NCBI GenBank assembly: GCA_022749755.1
Contig: CM040451.1
Coordinates: 682,001-746,000 of the forward strand
Length of the DNA stretch: 64,000 bases
Source of the DNA: Azadirachta indica
Lineage: Eukaryota; Streptophyta; Magnoliopsida; Sapindales; Meliaceae
Direction: 5' to 3'
Position numbers and translations under genes: made by a program. This document shows positions 22,779-32,929 of the stretch, piece after piece; position 1 is the first letter of the stretch, and each line of letters starts with the position of its first letter. The notes below the pieces were generated by a model, which worked only from the letters and a program-made list of their open reading frames with translations, was not told where the DNA came from and ran no database searches.

Positions 22779-24364
22779 ACTTTAAAAGAGGTATTATCAC
22801 ATTCCTCTCTTAAGGTTTGGCATAATATTACTTAGGAAACATCTTTGCAAAAATAATCACTTACCACCCTTACTTTATTTTGCCATTATAATAAGTTAAC
22901 GGAATTTTTTGCAATTACAAATTTGTCCCTAACCACTCAAATTGGATAATAATATTATAGTCTTTGACTTTAATAAAACAATAAATTAAGACTAGTTTAT
23001 ACAATAGTAACAAATTAGTCTCTACTATTTCAACTGGTAATGAAATTCTATGCAATTATCTATTTGCCCTAATTAAATAAATAAGAATGCAAAAAACCTT
23101 CCTACATCAGATTGAGTAAGCACAAAAAAGAGATATAAAGTTATTCAAACGTACATAAACTACAGAACCTATTAGTATATATGTCTGTATTCTATTTTGA
23201 TGGTAAGTATATAATAAATATAAAATTATATATGGTACGGATATAGTAAGAGTGTATAATACTTGTTTAGAACATAGTACGGATGCGTATATTCTAAAAT
23301 ATCTGCAAATATTTGTATAAAATATCTGTTTTATTATTTTTTACAAATTCTGTTATCAAAATAATGTCATTTTTTTACTTTAAAAATAAAAAAATATAAA
23401 ATACAATGGATCTAAATGATGTCTTAATTCTTAACCTTATTTTTAATTTATATTTCTACTCTTAGGCTTAAGTCATGGATTTTAAATTTTTAATATTACT
23501 AAAAATGCTTTTAAATAGTGATAAGTTTTAGCTAATTGATTTTAAATTTGACAATTGTATATTTGCATTGCATGAGATATATTAAATTCTATCTTCAATT
23601 TTAAGAATAATTAATTAGGTCAATTACTTTTTGAGAATATTATACGTATATATGCGCATATTGTTGTTATTCATATGTTACAATTTATTACATTAATTTA
23701 CTAAAAAATTTAATTTGTATTATTTATCATTCTTATTAATTAATTCTTTTCTTTTGAAATTTTCTAATTTTTATAAATTTTTTAGACTTTACTTTTAGTA
23801 TTTCATTTTGACTGTAGGAGGTTTTAACAAATTTTTATTAAGTTTTTATAATTTTATTGATTGTTATAGTTGTTAAATTAAAATTTTATATTATTAGAAT
23901 TATTCGTGTTTTCTAAAATGTTAATATGATATTAATTTTTTTATTATTAAAATTATTCGCGTTTTCTAGAATTTTTAATATGATATAATTTTTTATTTTA
24001 ATTTATTAACATCATATATTAATTTGTGAAAAATAAAACTGTAACGGTTAATTTTTATTTTTGTTCTTGCTTTTAATACCTTTTAACTATATCATAATAA
24101 TAATACAATAGAGACTAATTTATTAAACTTAAACAAATTATGTTTCAATTTATTGTTTTTCTAACGTTTAGGGATCAAAATGTTACTACTCCAAATGAAT
24201 TTAAAAATAATCTATTAAATTTACAATTTTGCCCTTAACTCTATTAAATAGTTATAATGGCAAAATAAAGCAAGGGTGGTACGTGATCAATTTTACAAAG
24301 ATACTTTTTAGGTGATATTATGTCAAACCTCAGGGGACAAATGTGATAATACCTCACTTTAAAA
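22779..24364. mobile_element. Mutator-like element with 9-bp TSD, non-autonomous
   Basis: The element occupies 22788-24355 (1568 bp) between two perfect copies of ACTTTAAAA (22779-22787 and 24356-24364). Nine-base target duplications are the hallmark of Mutator-like elements. Terminal inverted repeats of about 105 bp start GAGGTATTATCACA at both ends and share CTTTATTTTGCCATTATAA further in. The centre is AT-rich with no transposase or captured gene that I can recognise. It inserted between repeat units B and C, so it is younger than the unit amplification or at least than unit C's sequence. Confidence 0.9.
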
Positions 24365-25245
24365 TGGGGACTTTGCAGCAAAATTCTGTGTATGTTGTAA
24401 CTCACATTAGCTGCTTTTATGAAATCCATGACAACATCTTCTCTATTTATCAAGTCCTTCATTTCGTCTGTCCACACTAGCCGTATCACCAACACTATAA
24501 CTTTTTTTCTTCAATTATTTTTTAATTTGAATTACTTAAAGTATATTTAGATAGCAATTATCATTCATCTAGGACTAGGGGTAAGCATGGTAAGGTTAAG
24601 TCAGTGATTTTTAGAATTGAACCAAACCAAATGTCAGAGTAGAACTGAATCAGAATCAGACTGAATGATTGTGAACTCATTGCTCCGATTCAGTTTTGGT
24701 TCAATCTTTCAGGTCCATTTTTTTCTTTTTTTTTTATTTATTTATTTTCTTTTTATTTTTTGATAAAACAACGTTATTTTAATAAAACTATTATTTAGTT
24801 CTGATTCTTGGTTTTTCTCCTAGAACAGAAATTGGACTAAAACTTTTTTATTTTTGAAAAATAAAATTCGAATCGGATTAAACAACATACAAAACCGGAC
24901 CAAACTCATCAATTTTGGTCTAGTCCAGTTCAGTTTTTCGGGGTCCAGGTTTCTTTACCCAGCCCTAATAGAGAGTTTATGGATGTGCGCTTGTGTTGCA
25001 TTTTTATGTTTTTTTTTGTTGAAACACCTTAATACCGAAATTGTTGATTTTCCTGTGATTATGCTCGATTCTTCACTTTTACTTTAAAACCTCTACAAGA
25101 CAGAAAAAGGAAGTACAAGATTAAAAAGCACAAAAACTAGTGCATATACTTAAGGAATATAAGACAATAGTGTATGCGAATTAATAAACATATTAAAGAG
25201 TCGAAAATGGGATGATTTTCGAGCCAATAATTGCAAAATGCAAAA
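24361..25245. repeat. ~0.9-kb repeat unit C
   Basis: It starts AAAATGGGGACTTTGCAGC, the equivalent of AAAATGGTGGCTTTGCAGC at the head of unit A, continues with TCCATGACAACATCTTC, carries a MITE at 24576-24967, and ends with GAAACACCTTAATACCGAAA and GGATGATTTTCGAGCC. Additional degraded tail sequence with a similar GATGATTTTCAAGCCC word recurs at 25360. Small ORFs here (24244-24495, 24854-25087) are shadows. Confidence 0.8.
24576..24967. mobile_element. hAT-type MITE inside unit C
   Basis: Starts TAGGGGTAAGCATGG and ends TTTACCCAGCCCTA, imperfect hAT-like termini. Equivalent MITEs sit at the same place in units A and B, so the insertion predates the triplication. Flanking 8-bp sequences no longer match. 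AT-rich sequence 25250-25940 to the right contains nothing recognisable. Confidence 0.6.
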
Positions 25246-25944
25246 TCGCCACCACCTAAAACGATTTCTTTTTACCATAGGCATACTTCTTGGTACTCCT
25301 CATCTTTTAAATAGTGTTCTAATGCATCTTATTTTCAAAACGAAGTAGTAAAAAATAAGATGATTTTCAAGCCCATAATTACAAAACGTAAAATGACCAC
25401 ATAAACGATTTTTATTTACAACAAGTGAATGAAGAACTCAGCCACTAAACCCATTATTGTGATTATTTTTATTTCTTGCTTTTGATTTGGTAATCATTTT
25501 TTATTAAAAAAATATAATTACATTAATAATAAAAATTACAATTATCAAATAAATATAGTTGTACAACCAATTAGCTTTCAAATATAAAACAAATGAACAA
25601 TTATATTATATAGATAATAAGAACGATGACAAAAATAATAATATATTAAATATCGTTATAAATAAGATTATTTTTTATTTTTTATGTAATCTTTTTTGAA
25701 ATAAGTATTCTAAATAGAATATAAATTATTATTTAGCAATAATAATAATTTTATTTATAAATATCTATAAGAAATATTATTATTTGTCTCAATAGTGTTG
25801 TACAAGAATAAAACAAGTAATATAACCTTTATTATGAAAATAACTCTTAACTTTAATTACTTAAAAGATAATATATATAAAACAAAAGAGGTCTTTCTTT
25901 CTTTTTTTTTAATATTACATATACAATCTACTAGTATTCTACTA

Positions 25945-26160
25945 GAAATCTATTGAGAGTATTAATAGGACTCTAATCTGGCATTGCCTGAATGTGTGCA
26001 TCCATGCTGGGTGATGTTTGCTCTGCAAAGGAGGGGGAATACTACCCATATAATATGAGAAATTATTCCTCCTGTTGGTTTCAACTAGCAGGAATCGAAG
26101 ACCTATATTCTTAGTAAAGAGGCAGTGTCTTCTAGCCACTCAGGCAGTGCCCGAGTGGTA
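25945..26160 (-). mobile_element. Probable tRNA-derived SINE
   Basis: The reverse strand shows a Pol III promoter: an A-box-like TGAGTGGCTAGAAG near 26140 and a B-box-like GGTCTTCGATTCC near 26090, about 45 bp apart, followed by a non-tRNA body with CCCCCTCCTTTGCAGAGC and CACATTCAGGCAATGCC. Structure and size fit a plant SINE. At the head there is an interrupted palindrome (CCACTC.GGCA.TGCC.GAGTGG, 26136-26158) where forward sequence GCCCGAGTGGTAAGG could be a second, opposite tRNA-like head. No poly(A) tail or target duplication was fixed. The reverse ORF 25942-26139 is not a gene. Confidence 0.5.
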
Positions 26161-26351
26161 AGGAGGTCTTGTTTTGAAATTTATAATTTCATGTTGGATA
26201 TTTTAGAAATTAATAGTTTCATTAAAATTTCAAATACTAGCCATTAGTAGTGCTGATCATTGAGAAAAACACTTGCTTGTGTTCTTTACGTAGAAAATAC
26301 TTCTAGCACTTGTTAAGTTTTATAAATACTTTTATTTGTTGAAGTAAAACA

Positions 26352-26704
26352 CTTGTTAATATAAAAAGAATTAATTATTATTTTATTAGATTGGCCAATT
26401 AGAATAATTAGTTCCATTAATTTTAAAAATATCTATTAAAATCTCAATTTATTTGATAATAACTATTATACTTTTATATTGTATCGTTATAAATAATTAC
26501 AATATAATTATTAATCACATATTAAAAATTAAATAAAATGAAGTATACTTAAATATTATTTTATTAATAAAATATAGTTTATTTATTTTAGAATATATTT
26601 ATAATACAATATTTATGATTATATAATTTAAATAAAATATATTTGTATTCAGCTAAAATATAAGTAAAATATATTATAAATAAATAAATTTAGAACATAT
26701 AAAT
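26352..26704. repeat. Dispersed ~350-bp AT-rich repeat, copy 2
   Basis: Near-identical to 19612-19965 in the same orientation. It begins TTAATATAAAAAGAATTAAT and ends ATAAATAAATTTAGAACATAT. The next element (TIR at 26707) begins immediately after it. Confidence 0.8.
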
Positions 26705-26706
26705 AA

Positions 26707-27768
26707 ATAGGGGTTTTAACGGATACTTTCCTTAAGTTTTCACATTTTAAAACCTAGAGAGAAAGCATGAAGAAATACACACTCACCTTCCCTATGATCT
26801 TCCACCAAAATCAATCAATTATTAAGGACTGTTTGGTTAAATTGTGACCAACTATACTCTTTTATCTTCTATTTATGGGCTTCAGACTCCCAGTAGAGAG
26901 TAAATTGCAGAGGAAAATAAAATTACTAATAATAATCAAACCTTAAACACCTTAATTCTTTTTATCGTTATCAATATCATCCCAACAATATCAAAATATC
27001 CCCAAACAATATCAAATTCCAAACATCATATTCCCAACAATATCATAATTCTCAACTCCTTCAATAAGTCATCCATTTTTCACTAACCATTCCATGGACA
27101 AGACTTAACTATCCAAAAACAAAAAACAAAAATATGAGAGTATCACTTGATAACTGCAATGGATTTATACAAGACTGGGAGGAGAGAAAAGGAAGGCGGC
27201 GGATTTGTAAAGGATTGGGGGAGACAAAAGCAATGTGACGAATTTACAGAGTAGGGGGAGAGAAAAGCACGGCGACAAATTTGCAAGGTAGGGGGGAGAG
27301 AAAAAGCAAAGTACGGCGGCGAATACAAGGGGAGAGAAAAAAGCCACAGAAAATTTGTAGGGGAAGAGGAAAGTGCTGAGGAGAATTTTTAGAGGAGTTG
27401 AGTGGCAATTTGGAGAGGAGTGGAGAGAAAGAAAGGACAACAATGAATTTGTAGATGTGTTGTAGTGGATTAGGATTAGGGTTAGAGTTTTATTGTATTT
27501 GAAATGAAATTAGAATTAGGATAAGTATTGAATAAATTTAATTTTAATTTTTTTATTTATTAAATTTATAATTATTTTAATATTTTAAAATTTAAATTAA
27601 ATTTCTCAAATTATGCCTTCTTCAAAAAGATGAATGTCAAGGGCATTATGATCATTTTAATGGAATAAGATGGTCGACTCACAATCCTGAGGTGGTATGT
27701 GTGTCTTTCCTAATATTTTATTTTTAAGTGTTAAAATGTGAAACCTTCGAGAGGTATGTGTTAAAAAC
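26707..27768. mobile_element. Second long-TIR element (probable Mutator-like)
   Basis: Left terminus GGGGTTTTAACGGATAC and right terminus (reverse complement) AGAGTTTTTAACACATAC head imperfect inverted repeats of about 80 bp that share TTTCACATTTTAA and ACACAC..ACC words. The TIR design resembles the element at 22788-24355 (TTATCACATTCCTCTC-TTAAGGTTT there, TTAACACATACCTCTCGAAGGTTT here). No matching 9-bp target duplication was found. The interior contains a direct-repeat copy and a minisatellite but no transposase. Confidence 0.6.
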
Positions 27769-28080
27769 TCTTACTAATAATAATCAAACTTGAAACACCT
27801 TAATTCTTTCTTCTTTCTCAACATCATCCCAACAATATCAAAATATCCCTAAACAATATCAAATTCCGAATATCATATTCCCAGCAATGTCAAAAATTTC
27901 AACTCCTTCAATAAATCATCCATTTCCCACTACCACTCCATGGACAAGACTCAACTGTCCAAAAACAAAAAACAAAACTGTGAGAGTATAATGGTAGGGA
28001 GTGCACTTGATAATTGTAATGGATTTGTACAAGAGTGGGAGGAAAGAAAAGCAAGGCGACAGATTTGTAGAGGATTAAGG
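26922..28080. repeat. Direct repeat pair 26922-27220 and 27768-28080
   Basis: Both copies start TACTAATAATAATCAAAC and run through CATCCCAACAATATCAAAAT, CAATATCAAATTCC, CTCCATGGACAAGACT and ATCCATTTTTCAC-like words to a GATTTGTA.AGGATT end. The first copy is inside the TIR element; the second begins at its right end. They are about 85 percent alike by eye, suggesting duplication together with element sequence or LTR-like flanks of an older unit. Confidence 0.75.
27170..27440. repeat. Purine-rich minisatellite, ~36-bp unit
   Basis: Units resembling GGGGGAGAGAAAAGCACGG followed by CGACAAATTTGCAAGGTA repeat about six times with strong drift. The antisense strand therefore stays open for 92 codons (27165-27443) and 61 codons (27143-27328) with recurrent LxKSxAxLFSPP-type repeats; I consider these by-products of the repeat period being divisible by three rather than genes. 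Confidence 0.7.
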
Positions 28081-28084
28081 ATGT

Positions 28085-28226
28085 GAACCTTGCCAACTAC
28101 GTGACAAAACCCGATACCAAACGTGATATTGAACCTTACTAATAATGTGACAAAACCCAAAACCAACGTGATAATAAACCTTGTCAACGATGTGACAGAA
28201 ATCCAACACCAAATGTGATACAGAAC
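28085..28226. repeat. Three copies of a 46-bp tandem repeat
   Basis: Units begin GAACCTTGCCAACTACGTGA, GAACCTTACTAATAATGTGA and AACCTTGTCAACGATGTGAC; each ends in a CCAAACGTGATA-like word. The reverse ORF 27951-28280 reads through them and is not convincing as a gene. Confidence 0.85.
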
Positions 28227-28383
28227 CCCAAGATCTTCAAACACGAGAACAAATTTGTTGAGTCTTGACTCATTATCCAAACAAGAAAATAATAAATACC
28301 GAGAAAACTACGGCTAAATTATTTTGAAGACTTTACATTAAGAATCTTAAGAGCTGCACCCAAAAAATCAAAGTGATACTGCT

Positions 28384-28644
28384 TCATTTGTTGTCAAAAT
28401 TTCCCCAAATAAGCAAAATTATCAAAACCATATATTGCAAAATGTTGCTCCTACAATTACACAACTGATCAAACAAGTCATCAATTCTAGGTAAAGGGTA
28501 CTTATTCTTCACTGTCACTCGGTTCAATTGTTTGTAGTCCATGCACAACCTCAAACTCCCGTCCTTATTTTTAGCAAATAAAACCGGTGCTCCCCAAGAA
28601 GAGTTACTAGGTCGAATGAACCCTTTATCTAGTAATTCTTGCAA
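28384..28644 (-). pseudogene. Ty3/gypsy reverse transcriptase fragment
   Basis: The reverse frame reads [39 protein letters not shown] and [14 protein letters not shown], the fingers part of a Ty3 reverse transcriptase. Homology stops after FDQL, before the catalytic YxDD motif, and the rest of RT, RNase H and integrase is missing. It lies downstream of the retropepsin fragment on the same strand (gap 28645-28861 holds a degraded linker with stops). The element is therefore a 3'-deleted, inactive relic. Confidence 0.9.
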
Positions 28645-28861
28645 CTGAATCTTTAACTCCTACAGTTCAATTGATGCCATTCTATAAGGGGCTACTGAAA
28701 TTGGTGAAATACCAGAATATGTCTCAGTAGTAAAATCTACTTCTCGCTTAGGGGGTAAATCCGGGTAAATCATCAAGAAATACATCTTGAAACTCATCAA
28801 CTACTAGAGCAGTTGAAGTTACTAAATCATTAGCATCATAACTCATCACAGTCGCCACCCA

Positions 28862-29371
28862 TCATAAATAATCTTTATGTTCATTATATCTAATATAGGT
28901 ACAATTATGATTCGTCCTCCTACTTCCAATGATATGAAATCTTTCACCATTAGAAAGATTAATAGTTACCCTTTTTCTTTGGCAATCTAAAATGGCATAG
29001 AAAGATGACAACCAATCCACACCTAGTATCACATTATAATACGCCATTTTCATCACAACTAACCCAAATGTGACTTTACAACCACTCACATCAATTTCAC
29101 AATTATGGCACATCTTATTCAGATTTATTCCACCTCTAACAAGTGTTTCAACTAACAACTTATATTCTAAAGGCTCAGTCCTTATAGTCAAAGAACATAT
29201 AAGTTTTGCTGAAATAAAGGAACGCATAGCACCAAAATCAAATAATATTCTATCCCAAGTATTGAATAAAAGAAAAATATCTTCTACTATAGTATAATCT
29301 AGTTGATCCACATCCTGAGTAATGGCATAAGCCTTGCCTTGAACTTTAGGTTTTCCTCGCCCTTGTAACAC
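28862..29371 (-). pseudogene. Ty3/gypsy retropepsin domain
   Basis: A 169-codon open frame begins MLQGRGKPKVQGKAYA (end of gag) and contains LFDFGAMRSFIS, the position of the aspartic protease active site, where the usual DSG is DFG. The second hallmark, NVILGVDWLSSF, is intact. This is the protease of a Ty3 polyprotein that processes Gag-Pol. The loss of the serine/threonine after the catalytic Asp suggests inactivity, although the frame is still open. The forward ORF 29070-29297 is a shadow. Confidence 0.88.
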
Positions 29372-30469
29372 TTGGGACCTCTGATGCGACTGTTCATAAT
29401 TTCTTTGTTGAGGCTGCCTACCTTACTGACTTTGTTATGTTACTGACTGAGCATTCCCCTGCTGTGAGCTAGTCATTTGACTCGATGTATACATTAAACG
29501 TGGACACTGATTTTCATAATGGCCACGTTCTCTACATTCAAAACACACACCTAGAAGTATACAAGACCTCTGGTCATCTAGCACCCTGAACAAATTTGGT
29601 TGTTTGACCTGATGTCTGCCTTAAACGCGGACATATATTTTGGTGATGACCTTGTTGCCCACACTCAAAACATACAACTGGTATCTTGCAGAGACCTCGG
29701 TTATCATAGATTGAAGACTGACTTTTTATTTGTCTCTTGTTTCCCCACCTAGGAGGCTACTGGTTAGAACTTCTCTTCTTTGATTCCACTATTTGCTTGA
29801 TCTCTTCCTCATCTTATTCTATCATCAAGGCTCGTTCAACCACTTCTAAATAGTTCTGAAGGTTCAACATTATAAGTTTATGTCAAAATGACGGCCTTAA
29901 ACCTTTCACAAATTGCTTAGTCTTGTCTTTCTTCTTCAAAATCATTGAAGTAGCAAACCAGCTTAATGCTCAAACCTTGCCTCATATTGTGCCACTATCA
30001 TACTTCCCTGAGTTAGATGAATAAATTCATCTAGCATGGCATCACAAAATACCTTAGGAAAATATTTATCCATAAAGGCTTATTTAAAAGTATTCCATGT
30101 CCATTCTTCCTCCGGTTTTGTAATCTTAACAGTATTTCACCAATGATTTGCCCACTTAGTCAAATGAAATGTTGCAAGTTTAACCCAAATATCTTTGGGT
30201 GCTTGCATAGCATCCAGAATTCGGTTAATTTGTTCCACTCATTCCTTAACAATTAATGGACTGAACTTTCCACTAAAAGTTGAAGGACTTAGTTTCTTGT
30301 ATTCACTCAACGCTGACATATTCTGACCTCCATCACCATTACCTTGATTTTAGGAATTACTGGTAATTTTGTGAAGAGCAGTAACAAATTCTCTCATCAT
30401 TTGACGAAACTCACCAAACACTTCCCGTCTTAGTGAAGATGATACCTCTGTTTCTCTATTATCAGACAT
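29372..30469 (-). pseudogene. Ty3/gypsy gag with two zinc knuckles
   Basis: The reverse strand starts at ATG 30469 (MSDNRETEVSSSLRREV), passes LSEYKKLSPSTFSGK-like sequence, AMQAPKDIWVKLATFHLT and KYFPKVFCDAMLDEFIHLTQ (the capsid-like retrotransposon gag domain), then two CX2CX4HX4C knuckles: CFECGQQGHHQNIC at 29672-29631 and CFECRERGHYENQC at 29545-29504. The knuckles are 127 bp apart, so they lie in different frames now. Stops and frameshifts interrupt gag. Capsid protein of an LTR retrotransposon; not functional. Confidence 0.88.
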
Positions 30470-30804
30470 ACTGAAATAATAGATTTCATGTCACAACAGT
30501 CAAAGTAAAACGACACAAAATGAATAAGTTTCAATAACGCAAGTAAAACAAAAGTCATTTATACATTAATTATATAAGTTTATAATTCTTTACAACAAAA
30601 CCAACAAAGGATATTCAAAGGAGAATAAAACTTAAGTTACCCTATATAGATATATACAAAAACACTATATACATATAAAAGGTTAGTCGTTATCTAGTTT
30701 GTCTTTCCTACACCATCTCACCACCACTTTGCATAAGTGTCTTCGATAATAGTAGGTTTAAAAGGTTCCCCTATCCTAATAGGAAAATAATCTAGTGTTA
30801 TTGA

Positions 30805-31189
30805 TTATTTCTCACTAGTCTTACCCGTTGTACTTTCCTCACCCTTGGGACTCGTCTCACCGGCTAAACTTTCTTTTAATTTCTTCATCCAGCGCCTTTT
30901 AGTCCCATAAGTATTTAGAAATCTTCTAAGATAATATAAATGTCGTGTCACGAGTTTATTTTGATTCACTCCCATACCGTAAGCCTTTAAACCCATTAAT
31001 GCCTCATTCCTTACATCTTCAGGAGTATGTGGACATGGATCAGCATCTGAATAACGCATAATAGTCCCTATCAATCTCTCTCATCCTATTAGCATAAATC
31101 CTTCGTAAATCCTTCACGAGAATGTCACCTAGAGCACACTGCTCATTCCTATTTACACAAGTCCACTTGTTGTACTTAATCCTTCTCAT
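30805..31189 (-). pseudogene. Extra ORF between PBS and gag of the Ty3 relic
   Basis: Two overlapping reverse frames look like one coding region with a single frameshift. The first starts at ATG 31189 (MRRIKYNKWTCVNRNEQ..., then DILVKDLRRIYANRM). The second, 31074-30805, carries DADPCPHTPEDVRNEALMG, QNKLVTRHLYYLRRFLN and a Lys/Glu-rich tail ending ETSPKGEESTTGKTSEK. The product would be about 125 residues, basic, with Cys and His residues. I do not recognise the family. It lies on the same strand as gag, upstream of it, directly after the primer-binding site. 30470-30804 is a non-coding leader. Confidence 0.5.
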
Positions 31190-31313
31190 ATTACAATACC
31201 AAATATATTACAATTAAAAATTTATATAGAATAATAAAGTACAAGTAACGACAAGATAAAATGTCTTGAAACTTTCCCACTATCATAAGAGATGTCAAAA
31301 GAATCCTAACCCT

Positions 31314-32540
31314 AAACTTTGATAACAACTTTTGTAACATCCCTAATTCTAAGAAATTTTAACAAAATGTAATGTACGTCAAATATGAAATCCTGTAAGT
31401 TTTAAAATTTAAGTCTAAACATTCCCAATAAAATTAAATACCAGCTGCTTTATTTCATTAACTAACAAAATATACTTAGTTCCATGATTTCTAACATCCA
31501 AATATAAGCATGGAAATTATATCAAAACTATATAATGCAAAATCTTGCTCTTATAATTACACATGGTTTCAAAAGTAGCAAAATCTTGGTCCTAGAATAT
31601 CCTTTATCTTCTACTCACAAATCTCCAACTTTATCTAAATCTAAAAAGTAGGAATGGGCTAATGACCAATAGATATTTATATATAAAGGCAGTTTCAAAA
31701 TTTGTAACAAATAAGTTTGAACATAAAAGCACCTTTTAATTTCTAACAAAGAGCATAACAGAATATTAAATCAAAATTTCAATTTCAATATTCATATGAA
31801 TAACGTAAAACACATAATTCCATAAAAATATTCATAAATTTTGTGCTTCCATATTTTGTCACTATATTTATAAATTTAACATTCTATAAAAAATTATTAT
31901 TTAAACCTAATTCAAAAAACAATTAATTGGATCAATACGTAATGATTCAAGAATTTTATGCACATTTATCAAAACATCAACTGTAATTAAACACCTACTT
32001 TTCAGTTTTAAAACAAAAATCCATCAAATACATATAAATACCTACCTAACATACGTGTGATAATTTTTATGCCTCTGTTAGTTTATTTTTCTCCTCTCAA
32101 TCATCTCATAATACCAATTTAACAAATAATAATGAATGATGATCCAAAAATTCAAATTTTGTTACCTAAAATATATATTTATTTAAACATATAATTATGT
32201 ACTAAAGTTTAACTTTCTACAGCTAAATAAAGTAATGTACTAAATTTAAAAATTAAAATTAATCATCGAAATCATAATTTTCCTGAATCAGTTTCTTTTT
32301 TTTTATTAAAATTAACACCTACTATTCACTCAAACTTTTCAAAAATGACCAATGTATAAAAAATATTACAAATATGATCACCTCTTAATTTTTTGGACAA
32401 AATTGTCTATGTCACCATTTGCAACAAAAATTCTCAAATCAATTTGGGGACCACCGAAACCCTAATTTTTGTTTGTGTATAAAAGTTACAATGTAAGCCA
32501 ATCAGTGACCATTGACTCGACGATTGACGACGGCGATAAA
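31314..32540 (-). mobile_element. PBS and 5' LTR of the Ty3 relic
   Basis: On the reverse strand the LTR ends GGGATGTTACA (plus strand TGTAACATCCC from 31333) and is followed by AAAGTTGTTATCAAAG, a degraded initiator-Met-type primer-binding site. TGTTACA ends are usual in Tekay/Del-type and related Ty3 elements. The far edge of the LTR, somewhere between 32440 and 32560, could not be fixed. The region is AT-rich and has no gene. Confidence 0.6.
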
Positions 32541-32929
32541 GTCTGAAAAACTCGATCACTTTCACGTTGACGGCTGCAAACTTGGCTTAATATCCATTTC
32601 CATTTCAACGACAAAGACAATTTGGGTAACTGAGGTATGGGTTTTATAAAATTTGTTTGCATTTAATGTGGATTTATGGATGATTTTGGATGAATTTGCA
32701 TGGGTTAGTGATTTATTTATCAATTTGTTAAAAATTAATACCAAAAACCGAACAATTATGTGTCGTTGGCTATATAATGAACCAAGTATTATTTTGATTA
32801 TTGTGATACAAACTCTTTTAATTCTATTCATGATGTGATGGAAAATGAGTGTCAAATGCATGAGAATTGTGTGATGTTGATGGAAGTGGAGGTTAATTTG
32901 GAGATTGAGGTTATGTGATGGTTTCAATC

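Noticed and set aside
26141..26215. Complete forward tRNA gene starting GCCCGAGTGG
   Set aside because: Only a D-arm-like start is present; no matching T-arm or acceptor stem follows.
27165..27443. 92-codon antisense proline/serine-rich protein
   Set aside because: Product of the purine-rich minisatellite; no start context, no homologous family recognised.
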